Source: Moringa oleifera (Eukaryota > Streptophyta > Magnoliopsida > Brassicales > Moringaceae). From it: DNA of 64,000 nucleotides. Made by a program: the position numbers and the translations under genes. This document shows, one piece after another, positions 38,588-52,404 of this stretch. Numbering within the stretch: position 1 is the first letter of the stretch; each line of letters begins with the position of its first letter. The stretch is taken from NCBI GenBank assembly GCA_021397835.1, contig JAJFZO010000049.1:439001-503000 (forward strand), written 5' to 3'. Under the pieces are notes generated by a model. That model did no database searches. It had not been told where the DNA came from and saw only the letters and a list, made by a program, of their open reading frames with translations.

Positions 38588-39806
38588 TGCATAGAAGAAC
38601 CTGAAATGAAATAAAAGACCAAACAACTCTAGAAGAGTGAAAGAAAGTGAATGAGAAAGGAAGGGAGATAACAAACCAAGTGAATTGAGAATTACCAGTG
38701 GATTCGGGAAGAGATCTGATGATGTTGAAAGGAGTCGATGCTACAGGTATTTTTGCTAGCGAGAGTCCATAGCCAAGCATCAGATAATGACTAGAGAGAG
38801 AGATTCAATAGAATTGAACAAGGTAGCGTACAGATGAAGGAAAATGCAGCGTCAGTATAAGTATGACAGAGAGGCAATTAGTCCCAAGAATGAAGAAGGT
38901 CAGGCGACAGAAATTTTATACGGTAGACAATGGAGATACGCGAGAGAGCAAATGCAGGGATAAATGAAGTTGGTTAATTCCGTTGCCCTAAGCAAGAGAA
39001 AGCAGGAGATGGAGGAGAGAAGGGGGCAGGTTAAGATGAGCAATCCTTCCGTCCTCTTATTAACCTTTTTTGTGCTTTGCATTTTCAGTGGTGGTTTCAG
39101 TGAGCCGCTCCCCGGAGATGTGCTTTTTATTTTCTTAAAAATAATCCAGAAGCAAGTTCTTGAAAATATTTCAATTAAATATGTTTTAAATTTGAGATAA
39201 ATTAAGTTTTCACTTTCAGTTATATTTGTATTAATTTTTTTTTTTAAAGGATAAAATGCATCCCCCCTCCCCCCCTCTGAGATACACTCCAAAATGTAAA
39301 TATATTGACTAGAAACAGGTACAATTGGCCTTTTACACTTATTTTGTACATTGAGTTTGACATATATTAACCAATTCATTTTACATAAAATCATTTTTAT
39401 TTTTTTATAAAAAGAGAACACTTTCTTAAAAAACATAAAAAAACCCATAAATCAACTCAAATCTACGGATTTCTGCTTAATAATGCAAATCATTAAATTT
39501 TTAAATTTCTTGTACCTCATTTGCAAAACCATTTTTATTAAATTACAAGAATAAACCAACTTTTAAGCATTGAAAAGGACAACACAGCTGTCTAGCCTAA
39601 TCCCAGCCAGACACTGTAGATATTTTGGCGAGCATACTACTGGCATCATTTTACACATCCCCCAATGGTACATATTTAGTCAAAGATCATGTGAATTACA
39701 GTACAGGGTCTTTCATGAACAAAACATTCTAAGTAGACTATTCCAAAGAGAAAAGGATGATTCACGGCACAGAAGAGGCAATCGAATACAGTCGCAAATG
39801 GCTACC
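38588..39806. other. Spacer between GAUT start and SAP18 end
   Basis: Promoter and leader of the GAUT gene (reading leftward) and 3' flank of SAP18. A run of C residues interrupted by T occurs near 39264-39277. The open frames at 38900-39448 have low-complexity translations without a domain. Confidence 0.5.
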
Positions 39807-42800
39807 CTAGTAAATGGCCACATCCAAGTAATCTCCAATCTGCAAAAGTGGAAACCAAAGTTGGTGACAAGCTTGTGCTTGAATAAAGGGGATGCTGCTA
39901 GAAAAGCACCTTAATTTACCTCAAAGCTAAGTTCAGCCAAGGTTTTGCTGTCATCTAATCGTTTCCCATTACCATATGAGAACGTCTGGCCCACCTTCAT
40001 TAAAAAATTGTAATATTAAATTTGTCAGGACCTTCTTGTAGTTCTTAATCATATATTGATTGATGAATCATCCATGCAGACACTAAATGCGACTACGCGA
40101 CTACATGGTAACAGAATAACAACTTGATGTAGGAAAATTTACCAAAACAAAGGTGATAATTACATTCAATTAGATGCCAGGACAATGGAGATTGATAAGA
40201 CTATGGACCATCCAATGAAGCAAGGACGATAGGAACATCAAATGGACCAAGAAGGATTAAAAGATCAAATACAGGCAGTATAAAAAACTTGGGGAAGTTT
40301 GAGTCCAAAGATAGAGGATGCAAAAAAGAGGAAGACCTTAAGTAGAATAAAGTATAAGTAGCAGGCTTTTATGCCCTTTACAGTTCTAAAATGGTTAGCA
40401 TAGAAGTCTGTGAGCCATGACAGCAAAGAGCGAACGGTATGAGAAAAATGGCCAATTCCACAAAGAGGTTTCTTATTAAGATAAAAGTCATAAAGTAAAT
40501 AAAAGTTTATTCACTTCCAAGAATAGCCTTATTTTGGCTTCATTAATGCATACAATGACTCCCGGAATAGAACTTAAGGTCAGCTTATCAAAAATTTATC
40601 AGTTGAATCAAAACATTTTATAAGTCAATCTCACATCATCTTCAAAAAGTTTGCAACAGAAAAACAGCATCCGCCACCAATAACAATACGTGGATTGTAA
40701 ACACAAAACTATGAACAATAATCTGTCAGTAACTCGAAATCAAAATATTGTTAGCTCCTTGTTTTTTCCATGGACACGAAAAAGAGGAGAGACTAACCTC
40801 TCTCACCACAAATCTACCATTCTTATCAGGATATACAAAAGCAAAAGACAGTCTCGCATCTCTTCTCCTTGCTGCTTGAGAGATCTCTTTGACCTGCAAA
40901 GAAATTTGCAAGAGAAAAATACAAATAAAAAATAAAATAAAAGATTCAAGGCATAAAGAAGTCGACTAACTCCATCAATGTCCATACGTCACATGGTACA
41001 CTTCATTCCTTCAATCATATCTCCTGACAACTATTATTACATCCCTCCACAAGTCAGCACCAAAGACCTCTCACACTTACAGCTAAGCCTGAATGAAGTA
41101 CCTTACATGAACCTTACCACACCTGCACCCATCAAGAGCTTGTGTTCTCCTATTCATTTACCGCCTACACTCACTTAATTCAGCGCTCTGACCTGGTTTT
41201 GTACAGAATTCATCCTTAACAAGGGGTTGTTCACTAATACTAAACTCTGCAGTTATTTAGCACATGTGTGAATTTCTCCAAAAAGAATAGGTGCTGAGTT
41301 TAAACATAGTGAAATTAAAATTAATGCAAAGATGCATGTGCATATAAACTCTATGTTCTGTGTTGGGTGGGGAGAGAGAGGGTGAGAGACAGAAGCTGAT
41401 GGTTCAAGATCAGACTAATACAGCAAGTTGTTTTGACACACCAGATCAGTTAACTCACGAAGTGTGGCATCCTTCCATGTATAAATTTGAACCTCATCTT
41501 TGGGCTCCTTGCCTCTTACAGCAAAGTCTTCCTTGGTATGATGACCCCCAATCTGCATTTTGCACATAAGTCATGACTTACAGCAAAATTTCCATATCGA
41601 AAAGAACAACTCAAATCTCAAATAATCAAGTTTCAGGTCCAAAGCTAGTACAAATTGCTTTTTAGCAAAAGATGGGTAAGATCATAAAGCAGGGTGAAAC
41701 CTAATTTCTCAGAGAGGTCCACCAGCACACACAAAAAATTGTGAATGTAAAAAAACTAAAAATTTTAAATTTTAAAAAAATCAAATAAGCACGTAAAGTC
41801 CAATCATTCAAGAAAACTCAAAAAGCCAAAGCCCAGAAGACAGGAACACTTAGCTCAAAAGTACAACCATTTACGGCATCTTATACCCTAACACAAGGCT
41901 ACTTAAATCTTTGAGCATAAACAGAATAATGCTCAGCTTCGAACACTGTCCTCTCACCCCCAACACCCACCGCAAAAAACGTAGATAAACAATGGGATAC
42001 AATTGTGATCCAATAATGAGGGAGGCAAAACAAATTCATTATCGTTTCTTCAAAGAATCAAGCACCACACACCACAATAACATTATCTTACAAGGAGAAT
42101 AAACTTCATCAAGTGTTCTGAATTAAGAAGTAATTTCTACAGTATCAAATTTCTTAAAAAGATGGTTGAAAGATAGGAGAAACCAGAGAACTTCCCAGGA
42201 AAAAAAGGTTCATGAAATAATAAAGGAACTGGAGTGGCAGAAAAATGAGGTTCCAAACAAATTAAAAAATGATTGACTTTCCAAAATAATGAATCTCCTA
42301 AAATGCATGCCTATCGATTAACAAAGAGTCGGGCTAAAGAGAGATTAGGAGATGGCAGCAAAAAACTACTAGGAAAGAATATGAGGAATGAACCAGCTCA
42401 AAGATAGAGGAATAGATATAATCAACATGCAATCCAAATAAGTAATGCCTGTATCTGTTCCCTCGTTTGCTCACCTTTAACAGAAGCAGAGCAACATTGA
42501 ATGGCAAAGAGTACACTAAAGGGGGAAACTAAGTATAATCCTGAGAATGTTGAACATACCTTAGTGAAAACGCGAAGCAGCAAAGGACACGTCTGCATAT
42601 CAAAGTCAAAAGATAAGTAAGCAAGAACCAAGGAAAACATCACCCTAGTACAGAAAGACACTTTCATCAATAAACAACAGCTTGAATATTTTTTTAGAAC
42701 TATACAGTATCAATTTCTGATACTCTTGTCAGACCCTAAATACTATATAGTAACACATACCCGCAATTTACAGAAAGAAAAACCTATTTATCTTACAAAA

Positions 42801-43174
42801 CCAATTTCTCATGATTGAAAATAAGCGTAATCTGCAACAACATTGAATCACCAACACTAGGTCCACCAGTATATGCATCTCCGAAAAAGTATAATAGGGA
42901 GAGAGTTGAGCTCTCAAAACCCTAGAAATTAAACATGACGAATGCTCTTGCGCTAGTGTACGCGTCGTAACCATGGAAACCCACCCCAAACTCTACAGTC
43001 CCATTCATATACATATATGCAAAGAGTAAGAGTAAATAAATGTTGTACAAATTACACGTAAACAATCACCTTCTCGCGATCGACGGGCTCAAAGCGAGGG
43101 CGAGGGGGATGAGGAAGGCCTCTTGCAGATGGTGGCAACGGTCTCCCGCCAGGTCTCTTTTGCGGTTCCGCCAT
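39807..43174 (-). CDS. SAP18: SAP18, Sin3-associated polypeptide 18
   Basis: Small ubiquitin-fold nuclear protein found in the Sin3 histone deacetylase complex and, as part of ASAP, on the exon junction complex. Six exons read from high to low: 43174-43070, 42592-42560, 41552-41442, 40893-40798, 39994-39920, 39839-39807; 150 residues, all phase 0 with GT-AG. The protein starts MAEPQKRPGGRPLPP, then EPVDREK-TCPLLLRVFTK, GGHHTKEDFAVRGKEPKDE, IYTWKDATLRELTDL, RRRDARLSFAFVYPDKNG and ends IGDYLDVAIY. The Arabidopsis protein has about 152 residues. It lies beside AGL6 as At2g45640 lies beside At2g45650. In Arabidopsis SAP18 interacts with AGL15 and SOC1 (family knowledge), so its linkage to SOC1 is notable. 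Confidence 0.95.
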
Positions 43175-45027
43175 TTCTCGAGTTTCTGCTCTCCAAGTCT
43201 CTTCTCTCACCAGTGAAACTTTTTCAGCTTTGCGTGCCAATTTCCCCTTCGAAAACGCCTTATTTCCAATCGGCGCCTCCAGAAACCACAAAGTATGGGC
43301 CGAGATGTTATTTTAAAAAACAGCTCTTCATGGCGTCCCTCAGCCCACTGGCAGTTCGGTGGAAATTCACATCTAACCTCACGTGGCCCGTCTCGCTAGA
43401 GCCTGATATGCGGTCCAAATGTTTTGTCGGGTGCTTTCGGTCTTAAACCCGAAACTTGAGAATCCCCGCAGAAAGGAAACAAGAAGCCCCACCCCACATG
43501 AGCAGCAGTGCCGTGGAAAAGCAGAGGACCCCGTGGCCTACAAAGCTTCTTGATAGTTCTACTTGCCAAAGCTGGCAAGATATTCCCTTTTCACACAGCA
43601 ATCACAGCCACCTAATTTCCACAACCACCTAGGTGGCTACCTGCAAACACAGGGAAAATGGAATTAAATTTGGGAAAAAGAAGACGAGATAATTCCAAGA
43701 AAGTATAAGCTCACTGTGTACTCCTTGTTCCCTCTTCACAACAAGGAAACAAACACAAGCATGCTTAGTGGGTATGGCTTGAAAGCTAAGCTGATAGCGA
43801 AGGGCATCTCAAAAAAAGGAAATCTGCATTGAAGGACCCTACTTTAGCCATCAAAGCTTTCCTTAAAAAGGGTAAGAAGACCTAACCACTACCACAGGCC
43901 AGAAAGCCAGAGGCCACCTGCTGTGCTCTATGGTTTGTCACTGTCTAAGTATAGTTTGGACCCACTAGCGAAATTATGCACCACTTTGATTCGTTGTGGG
44001 CTAGTTCTATTTTTCTCATTTACAACTCTTCTCCTATTTCCTCCTCTTTGTAGAAAATTCTGTGAAGTGAGGTGTTCGTCTTAGGAGATTTTCTTAGGTG
44101 GAAAAAAAGGTTACGCCTTCTGTATGGCTTTAACAAGTTTTGTCCAACTTTTGTGAGGAAATTTTGTAAAAAAAGGCAATCGAGTGGGTTGAACTCGCAC
44201 ATTAGGGTTGCAGACTCGGCGTTTCAACTGAACCTGGACTGGGAACTCGGGGTGACCTTGGCTTGAACCAAAGTTGGGCAAACAATCCTGACCCTGCGCC
44301 CCGCTGTGCTTCCTCAACTAATTCACGGCATTCTTCCCAACCACAACCTCTGCATATTTATGGATTGTGTTTTTCAGCCGACGTGAAGGACACGCGCCGA
44401 GAAGGAGCCCAGTGGGTCAGCCAGCTGGCAATTACGACCTCTTTTGAGTTCTAGTACAAATGGATCTGTGTAGTCGAGGGATTTGAATCTTCTGTTGACG
44501 TGAATTAGTTTTAATTTTTTTAATAAAATAATTATATGTCATAATTTAATAAAATTAAAAATTAAATTTTTTATTTAATTTTTTATATCAATACATTAAA
44601 TTATTAAAATTATTTTTTAATTTTTTAATAAAAATTCAACAGTAACTTAGATGAACAAATGATATTAATTAGTAGCTGAGAGCTAATCTTTGTGAGGGAG
44701 AGGGAGGGGTGGGCCCGGATGGAAGTCAGCAGATTCCTTGAGAGACACATTTGATTTACCTTGGTTAATAAAAGTAACTATAAATATAAATTATAGATTT
44801 AATTTTTAATTTTTTTAAAATTAAATTTTATTTTTAATGATCATAAAAATTTAAAAATATTTTAATTATGAAAAATATTTTAAAATAATTTAAATAAATT
44901 TTACATCTTAGTTTCAATCAATTCAATTTTGAAAATTTCTCAATTATAAGTTATTTTTTATAAATTATTAAAATTTTAATGATATAAATATTATATATAT
45001 ATTTCACTATTGAAAAAAAATCATAGT

Positions 45028-45165
45028 GATAATTTGAATGAATTTTTTTACATTTCAATAAAAATAAATTAAAATTTACTGTCAAAAATTTTTAATTTAA
45101 ATTTAAAAAAATCAACAACCAAATTTAGATAGAATTAATTAAAAAACTTCAAATCAAAATTAGTT
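45028..45165. repeat. AT-rich dispersed repeat, copy 5
   Basis: Shows ATAGTGATAATTTGAATGAA, TTTTTTTACATTTC, AAATTAAAATTTACTGTCAA and a trailing TTTAATTTAAATTT in the order of copies 1-4. Upstream of AGL6. Confidence 0.4.
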
Positions 45166-45432
45166 ATACACTCACTATTTAAATAACTTTATAAAAAATT
45201 AATGATATAATTTAAATTAAATTAAATTATGAAATACACAATTAACATAATAAATATTAAAAAATGTAATTCAAAGTTCTATTTATATTTATATTTACAA
45301 TAAATTTACAATTTATAATATCACACTGTCATTTTAAACATAAATAGTAATTAGCGTTAATGTAATGCAAATCTTAATTGGGTTTCTTTTAATAAGTTAT
45401 GTACCTTTTCAGTTTCCCACACAAATTGCCTA

Positions 45433-45435
<3 letters not shown>

Positions 45436-45471
<36 letters not shown>
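45436..45471. repeat. (CT)18 microsatellite
   Basis: Uninterrupted CT dinucleotides, 36 bases, about 2.5 kb upstream of the AGL6 start. Directly visible; likely length-variable. Confidence 0.97.
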
Positions 45472-45472
<1 letters not shown>

Positions 45473-47798
45473 AAAATATAAATATATAATATGTGCATGT
45501 GGTTGAGGTTTCTGGTTATGTAACAATTTCCTGTTTTACTTCTACTGATCATATTTCTTTTTCAGTTGTAATAAAATTTATCAACGTGAAACTTGCCGGT
45601 GGAACAACGAAAGGCATGTTATGAATGATCAGAGGGATTAAAATTTTTTCGCATGTGATGGGGTCGGTCCATGCGATTAAACCCAATGAAAGAGACGTGT
45701 AACGATAACTATAGAATTCGTGTGGTTGCATTGATATATTCATTAGTGAGGGAACGTAGAAATCAAATGTATGAACCTTCAAAAATTGGGGAAACAGATT
45801 AATCAAAGTCTCATTATGAAAAAGGAGAAATTTTGAGTTTTGATTCATAAATAAATATTTTTGAATAAAAATTATATGTTTGTTTCTCATTATTTAACAA
45901 AATTTATCAATCAAATTTTAATGAATCTGAATTAGATTTAAAATATTTAAATTAGAGATTTTTACACAATAAAATTTGATTAAAATTTTTTAAAAATATA
46001 AAAAATATTTAAATTATAATCATAAAAATTTAAATATTTTGAGTATCAATTTTTTTAAAAAATTATATTATATTTTGAGTATCAATTTTTTTAAAAAAAT
46101 TATATTATCAATTTTTTTTAAAAAAAATAGATCATGAGCTGAATGTTCTTTAAAATTGAGATATTGATTTGACACAGAGCATAAAATTTATTTAATTAAT
46201 TTTTGAAACATTTCGACATAGTAATTTCTTATAAAATCAATATCTAATTTAGATCAAATTGATAAATTAAAATTAAATTTATCGTTTTTTAAATACAATA
46301 ATACGACGTAGCACATGAAACATAATTTATAATTTTAAATAATATTATTCTTAAAATTTCTCATTAATTTCTTTAAATCCCTATCTAAAAATTATTCAAT
46401 CTAAGTGGTTTAATTAAGAATCACAAGATTGACCATACTAGGTTGGGACTATAGGGAGTCAATAATTTACTGGGTGTGGCCCGTTTTGCCCTTAGGTTGA
46501 ATGGGGTATGGAGGGTCAAAAACGATGGCCACCAAAAAAGAGAAAAAAGCGGGAAGGGAAGGGTGGACCACAAATAGTAGTAAGCCGAGAAATAAAAAGA
46601 GATAGAGAAAGGTAAGAAATTGGCACATCTTGAGTGACAGTAAGCTGCTATTATTGTTAGCAGAATTAGAAGGTATGATGCCACGCGGAAAACGGTACTC
46701 TGTCTTCCCTCAGCCTCTCATTTCTCCATTAGCTTCTACAGTTATTCTTTGAATTAATTAAGAAGTTGCAGATTATCGTACTTGGTCACGAGAGACAAGT
46801 CCGTATTCACATGGACCGTGCTCTCAATCTAGGACATTAAACTAAACTTGTTTTGATTATATCACAAAATCTATACTTTTAATAAAATAAATTATTACAA
46901 TATTATCCTAATAATTAATCTATCAACTAGACTGTATAAATCAGATAGAAAATTAACTTCGGCATAAGTAATGAAAATTAATACTGCACATATATAGAGA
47001 AGCCATTAAGCCACTAATATGGTCTTGTTAGGTGGCAAAAGTAAGGCCATAATGAACTCCCAATGTAGATTATTACTTCAGTATCGTCTTCATTTGGTTT
47101 TGTAGTTTGTTGTTTTCTTCTTAATGCAAAATTTGGTTTGTTTGTATAGAAAGAAATCAACAATACAAATTTGACAAAACCGCGTTAACAAGCAATATCG
47201 AATATTGCTTGCCCAAAGAAAGGATTTTCTCTAATTATGGTTCATCATATGAACACAAAGACAATGCAAGCCAAGGGCCAATGAAATCGGAACAAATTTT
47301 TGGTAATTTTAAAGATGCATAATTTTTTTAATTAATTAGTTTTTGTGCTGATCTATTTTAAAAGAAAATATATCATTTTTTTGTAATTAATAATTATATT
47401 AATATTATTTTAATTTTAATTAATTATCGCACGATTTTGTATCTTTAAAAAGTAAAGACAACTTAAATCACTAAGAAGTCCTGATCGTAACAATGCAATA
47501 GGAATGAAAAGAATTTGGCATCTTTCTATGGGGTTTTGTTTTGTTTGTTTGTTTGCTCCTTTTTTTTTCTCCCCAAGATAGCGGGAGCGTGGATTCACGC
47601 ATTTGTGAATGCGAGTGGGGGTGGAGATTTCTTACCCAAGAAACTGAAGGCAAACTCTGCAGCCAAGAGATTGAGATAAAGAGAGATACAGCTTGCCAAA
47701 AATCAAAACGGAAAAGCGAACGAGAGAAAAGAAGAAACACTGGGTTTCCATTTTCTTGTAAAAGAAGATCCAGTGTGGCTTCTCTGCTGCATGTATCT

Positions 47799-47808
47799 AT
47801 TTATATAG
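47799..47808 (+). promoter_or_regulatory. Likely TATA box of AGL6
   Basis: ATTTATATAG about 205 bases upstream of the AGL6 ATG, followed by a CT-rich leader (CTCTCTCTCTCTCT near 47855). Spacing is compatible with a transcription start near 47835. Confidence 0.45.
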
Positions 47809-48009
47809 CCCGCATAACTTCTACTTCACAGGGGCAAGAAACTATCAGTACTACTCTCTCTCTCTCTCTTATTGTTCTTATTCTCAAGCTCCATTTCAGT
47901 ACAATATCAAACCCCTCTCCCGAGACAAGAATATACATACATACACATATAGATATATCTATCTGTATCAGCAATAACTCATTGTCGAAGAGGAAGAGGG
48001 AGAGAGAGA

Positions 48010-51000
48010 ATGGGGAGAGGAAGAGTGGAACTTAAGAGGATAGAGAACAAGATCAACAGACAAGTCACCTTCTCTAAAAGAAGGAATGGATTGCTCAAGA
48101 AAGCTTACGAGCTTTCTGTGCTCTGTGATGCTGAGGTTGCTCTCATCATCTTCTCTAGTCGCGGCAAGCTTTATGAGTTTGGTAGTGCTGGGTATATATA
48201 CACATGCCCCTCCCGATCTCCTTCTCTTTCTGCTTTCAGTTCCCTCTTTCTTGATATGAGTAACTCTCCTTCTGTTTTCCTCTTCCTTATAATTTCTGGG
48301 TTTTCCTTGAATTATTTCAACGATTTTGGATATTGATCTGGATGATATTGCTTGATCGCTGTTGCTAACTTGCTTGCTGTGCATGATACTGTTTGCGTTA
48401 TATTATCAGATTCCTAGTTTTACTTTTCTTCATTGCCAGAAGATTTCTAGGTCATCGACCTGCTGTTCTTGTCATTATTATTATTTTCAGTCCTTTCACA
48501 CTCCCTGAATCCGTACACGTTGGCTTCTCGATTTCCCTAATATTTGCTTCAATGAATTTTCACTTCTCTTTCTTGCTTCTTCTGCTGCTCCATGATCATT
48601 ACTGGACTCTGTAGGTGTTAATGCTTGAATCGAGAAAAGCTTGATCCATCAGCTCCTTTCCAATCACAGATCGACACGTTTTATCGTCCTTTGCCGACCC
48701 AATACTCTCCTCTCTCTCTCTCTCTCTCTGGTCTGCTCTGCGTATGTTTCATCGGTAACTGATGGCACAGTACGACAAGTGTAGTTCTTTACTTCCACCC
48801 GAAGGAGCAACCACAAAATATGTGATCTTAACAGTGTCCAACCACTTCGTACCAAAACTATAAAAAAGAAAAAAAGAAAGGCGCGCTCCCATCAGACCTT
48901 CGTGCAAGATCTAGGGTTTCTCTTCCTTCTTTTCCCTCTCTTAATTTTTCTTTGTCTCGCTGTCTGGGAAAAGCTTCTTTACACTACTCAGTGGAAAATT
49001 TAGTACCACCTGAAGTGCAGAGAAGATGTTTGTCTTTATGGCTTTTGACTCTTTGGTCTCCTGGTTTAAAGAGTGTTCTTCTTTCAGTGTCTTTAAGGGT
49101 AGCAAATCAAGAACACTACCCGTGTCAGAAAACATTCAAGCCTTTGAATCTTGAGGTTATGAGTTTTATCTCCCTCTAAGATCTTGCAGTAGCTGTGTGA
49201 TGCATGGAGAAGTATCGGAGTTCAGGTCTTTCTTTCCACTTCTGAATACCTTTTAAATCTCTCAGTTTCGTCAATGGTTTTACCTCTCTCTCTCTCTCTC
49301 TTGTCACCCGCCTATCTTCGATCGTGTTTTTTCAGACAGATAGATTCATGTTAATTTCTCTGCACATATAAATTTCTATTCATAAAATTAAATGGAAATG
49401 AACAATCACCTGGTGCTGTTAATTGTCTCTGTAGATCAAATAATTAAGGTAAACCACCAAGCTTTATAAGGTCACAGTCAATGCAAGAAATGGTACTGAA
49501 AAGAATTAAAGAAGATTTGACATTTCTGAATCTCTGGTTTGCTTAGTCTAAGGTGCTACATCTAGTATCAAGAGATGTTAGCTTTGAGTTAGCTACCTGA
49601 TCTGATTTCTACACTTATATATGCTGCATTTGATCACTTGCTGTATTTGTTTCAAAGCTGATTTTCTGATATGGCAACTCCTGCTGTGTTTAATTCAATC
49701 AAAAGCACTTACATCAAATTTTCAGTGGAAATGAGGTTTTATCCAATTTAGCCCAACTGTAATTTAATTTGTTCTGAAAATTTTCCTTACCTCATTGCTA
49801 GTTCTGGCGAGAATCAGATGAACTAATAAGTTCTTGGAAACTGACATAGCTTTGATTGAAAAAGTAATTAGAAATGAAGAAATATAGGAAGCAGGATAAG
49901 CTCTTAGAGACTTGAGGGAAGAAAAGAAACCGAATATGAATCTCAAATTAATTTTGTTTTCTTAAGCTTTTGCAAATTCAAATTAATTAAGGAGGAGATT
50001 GAGGAAAACCAAAAATAAGAGATAAATTTTTAATTTTCATTGAATTTCCTTTCAGAGAATGTAATGCCTACTGTAGACTTCTCATAGCCAATAACTTCTT
50101 AGATAGCATTCTCATTTTCAGATCTTCAGTAAGTTCCGGAATGCGAATATCTCTTAGTACAGAAAATCACAAGCTTATTGACGTTATTCATGTGCATAAT
50201 TTCACCAACACTTTCTCTGCAGCATAACAAAAACCCTTGAGCGATACCAGCGATGCTGCTTCAATCCTCAAGACAACAGCCTTGAACGTGAAACACAGGT
50301 TCTTGTTCCATAAATTTAATTGCTTTACATATACTTCATATGTATTGAGCATTTTGTCAACGTTAGAAAGCCTTGATCTTGGTTTGCTGACATGCATATG
50401 GACTGCATTCTTCTCTTTCAGCGTTTTCTCATGTCTGGTTTTCCTGCAGAATTGGTACCAGGAGGTAACAAAGTTAAAGGCCAAATATGAATCTCTACAA
50501 CGCACTCAAAGGTTTTGCCACTTCTGATTCTCTATGGATATATGATCTTTGATTGGACTGCTTGTGCTTGATTCTTGCAGCATTATTGCCTTCTTAAGAT
50601 GGGTTGAGTTCAGATATTTGTCTTAATATGTTTGACTCTCCTAGTGCAAATACAAATACTAGCTAATTAACATTTTGGGGTATCGATATCATTAAATGCA
50701 TTATAAGGCACTTGCTTGGAGAAGATCTTGGACCATTGAGTGTGAAAGAGCTGCAAAACCTTGAGAAGCAACTTGAAGGAGCTCTCGCACTGGCCAGGCA
50801 AAGGAAGGTTGCCACATGTCTTTAACTTAGTTCTTCATTTTTGAATGTAGAACTTGTAGCCTTCTTACATTTGGATTTATCTTGCATGGAGAAACAACGG
50901 TAATTATGATTTTTTTTGATGTAGATTTGAGATGCATTATGCTTTCATTTGCTTCTTGATTGCAGACACAGATCATGATAGAACAAATGGAGGATCTTCG

Positions 51001-51570
51001 CAAGAAGGTAATCATCTCCTGTTTGCAATGCCCTTTAATTATCACCTCAATTGAATTATTTAAATTTTGTTTCATCTCACTCCATTGCCAGGAGCGTCAT
51101 CTTGGAGACCTTAACAAGCAGCTGAAGATTAAGGTTGAAATCGAAACTATCATGATCCATTATCATGACAATTTTCTGTATAGTGTCCCAATCATTGTGT
51201 CTTCTGTCTGTGTGTTTTTCGTTTCAGCTTGAGACAGAAGGACAAAGCTTTAAAGCAATGCAAAGTCTGTGGAGTTCTGGTGCGGCAGCTGGAGGTAGCA
51301 CCAGCAATTTTTCTATTCATCCTTCCCAATCCAACACCATGGAATGTGAAGCTGAACCTGTTTTACAAATAGGGTAAACACCTAACATCTCTCATCATTA
51401 TCACTTTCTCCCAACTTAGGGTTTACTGTATAAAATACTGCAAAAGAAGAACTTCTGATTCAGAATTTTGCTGCTGAATTAGGTACCATCACTACGTTAC
51501 AGCTGAAGGACCTTCGGTTACGAAGAGCATGGCTTGCGAGACCAACTTCATCCAGGGATGGGTCCTCTGA
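48010..51570 (+). CDS. AGL6: MADS-box transcription factor AGL6
   Basis: Type II (MIKCc) MADS-domain factor of floral identity and flowering control. Eight exons: 48010-48191, 50223-50298, 50450-50511, 50708-50807, 50966-51007, 51092-51133, 51228-51373, 51483-51570; 245 residues, GT-AG, phases consistent and the exon sizes (62, 100, 42, 42) typical of MIKC genes. The MADS domain (1-60) starts [20 protein letters not shown]; the intervening region continues [12 protein letters not shown]; the K domain contains [36 protein letters not shown] and [12 protein letters not shown]. The C-terminus ends NFIQGWVL, the AGL6 motif. Intron 1 is 2.0 kb, the usual regulatory intron in this clade. It pairs with SOC1 as in At2g45650/At2g45660. 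Confidence 0.96.
48192..50222 (+). other. AGL6 first intron
   Basis: A 2.0-kb intron in non-coding DNA with several CT tracts (about 48709-48728 and 49285-49301). Large first introns of MIKC genes often hold cis-regulatory sites; none could be assigned here by eye. Confidence 0.8.
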
Positions 51571-52404
51571 GTGCTATATAATCGAACCATCAGTATATAT
51601 TTTTTACATATGCGATTACTGAATGGGGATTTTTACATACATTAATCATATGTAGCATATGAAATGCTTAAATTCCTCGCACCAGTTGAGATTGCTTGGT
51701 GCCTCTCTTCTCTATAGCAGACAAGCTTTTTCTCATAGAGTTAATGGCATGCTTTGAGGAAATGTTTGTGATAAGTAGGGAAGGGAAACTGATTTGGATT
51801 TGGTTTTTCTGCAAAATTTAATAATTCGTATTGATTTTTTTAAAAAAATATTAATACGAAAAATAAATAAATGAAAGATAACATAGTCATTTATATAAAC
51901 TGATAGAATTTTAATTGATGCTTAAGGGGGGACTGTATCTGATTCTTTATTGCATGGATTCCAAGGGGACATGTTCTAGGAAAATAAGGTGGTTGTATAA
52001 ATATCCTGGGAGAAAAGAAAACTGAAGAAGGTAGAGAAATTTGCTGAAGTTTTGCGTGCAGTGAGTTACAACACGTGGGCTTATCATGGGCCTGTTAGGA
52101 TTAAACTGCCACGTCAGCAGATTGAGCCCAAGTGGGTTTTGGTCTTTTCCACGTGGTTTTGCGGTAGCAAAATCGGGCCCACCTCCGAAGTTCACTGTCC
52201 CAAAAGTGCAAGAGGAGAAACTGCGAGGAGATCGCTGGAAATATATTTTACCAGGTTCTACTGACCAAAGCTGCAATATTTGAAGTTTTACCCACGAAAT
52301 AAAAAGCACAACAAAATACCCGAGAAGTGTAAAGTACTTATAGTACAGAATCCTAAGCTCTCTGTATTCATAAATCTTACAAACTCTCTTAGGTAATTCA
52401 CTTA

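Larger units (their letters stand above)
43175..48009. other. Divergent spacer between SAP18 and AGL6
   Basis: About 4.8 kb, bounded by divergent starts, so it holds both promoters. 43175-44460 is of normal composition. 44500-46400 is very AT-rich with repeat fragments. 46400-48009 is of mixed composition and becomes pyrimidine-rich before AGL6. No gene recognised. Confidence 0.55.
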
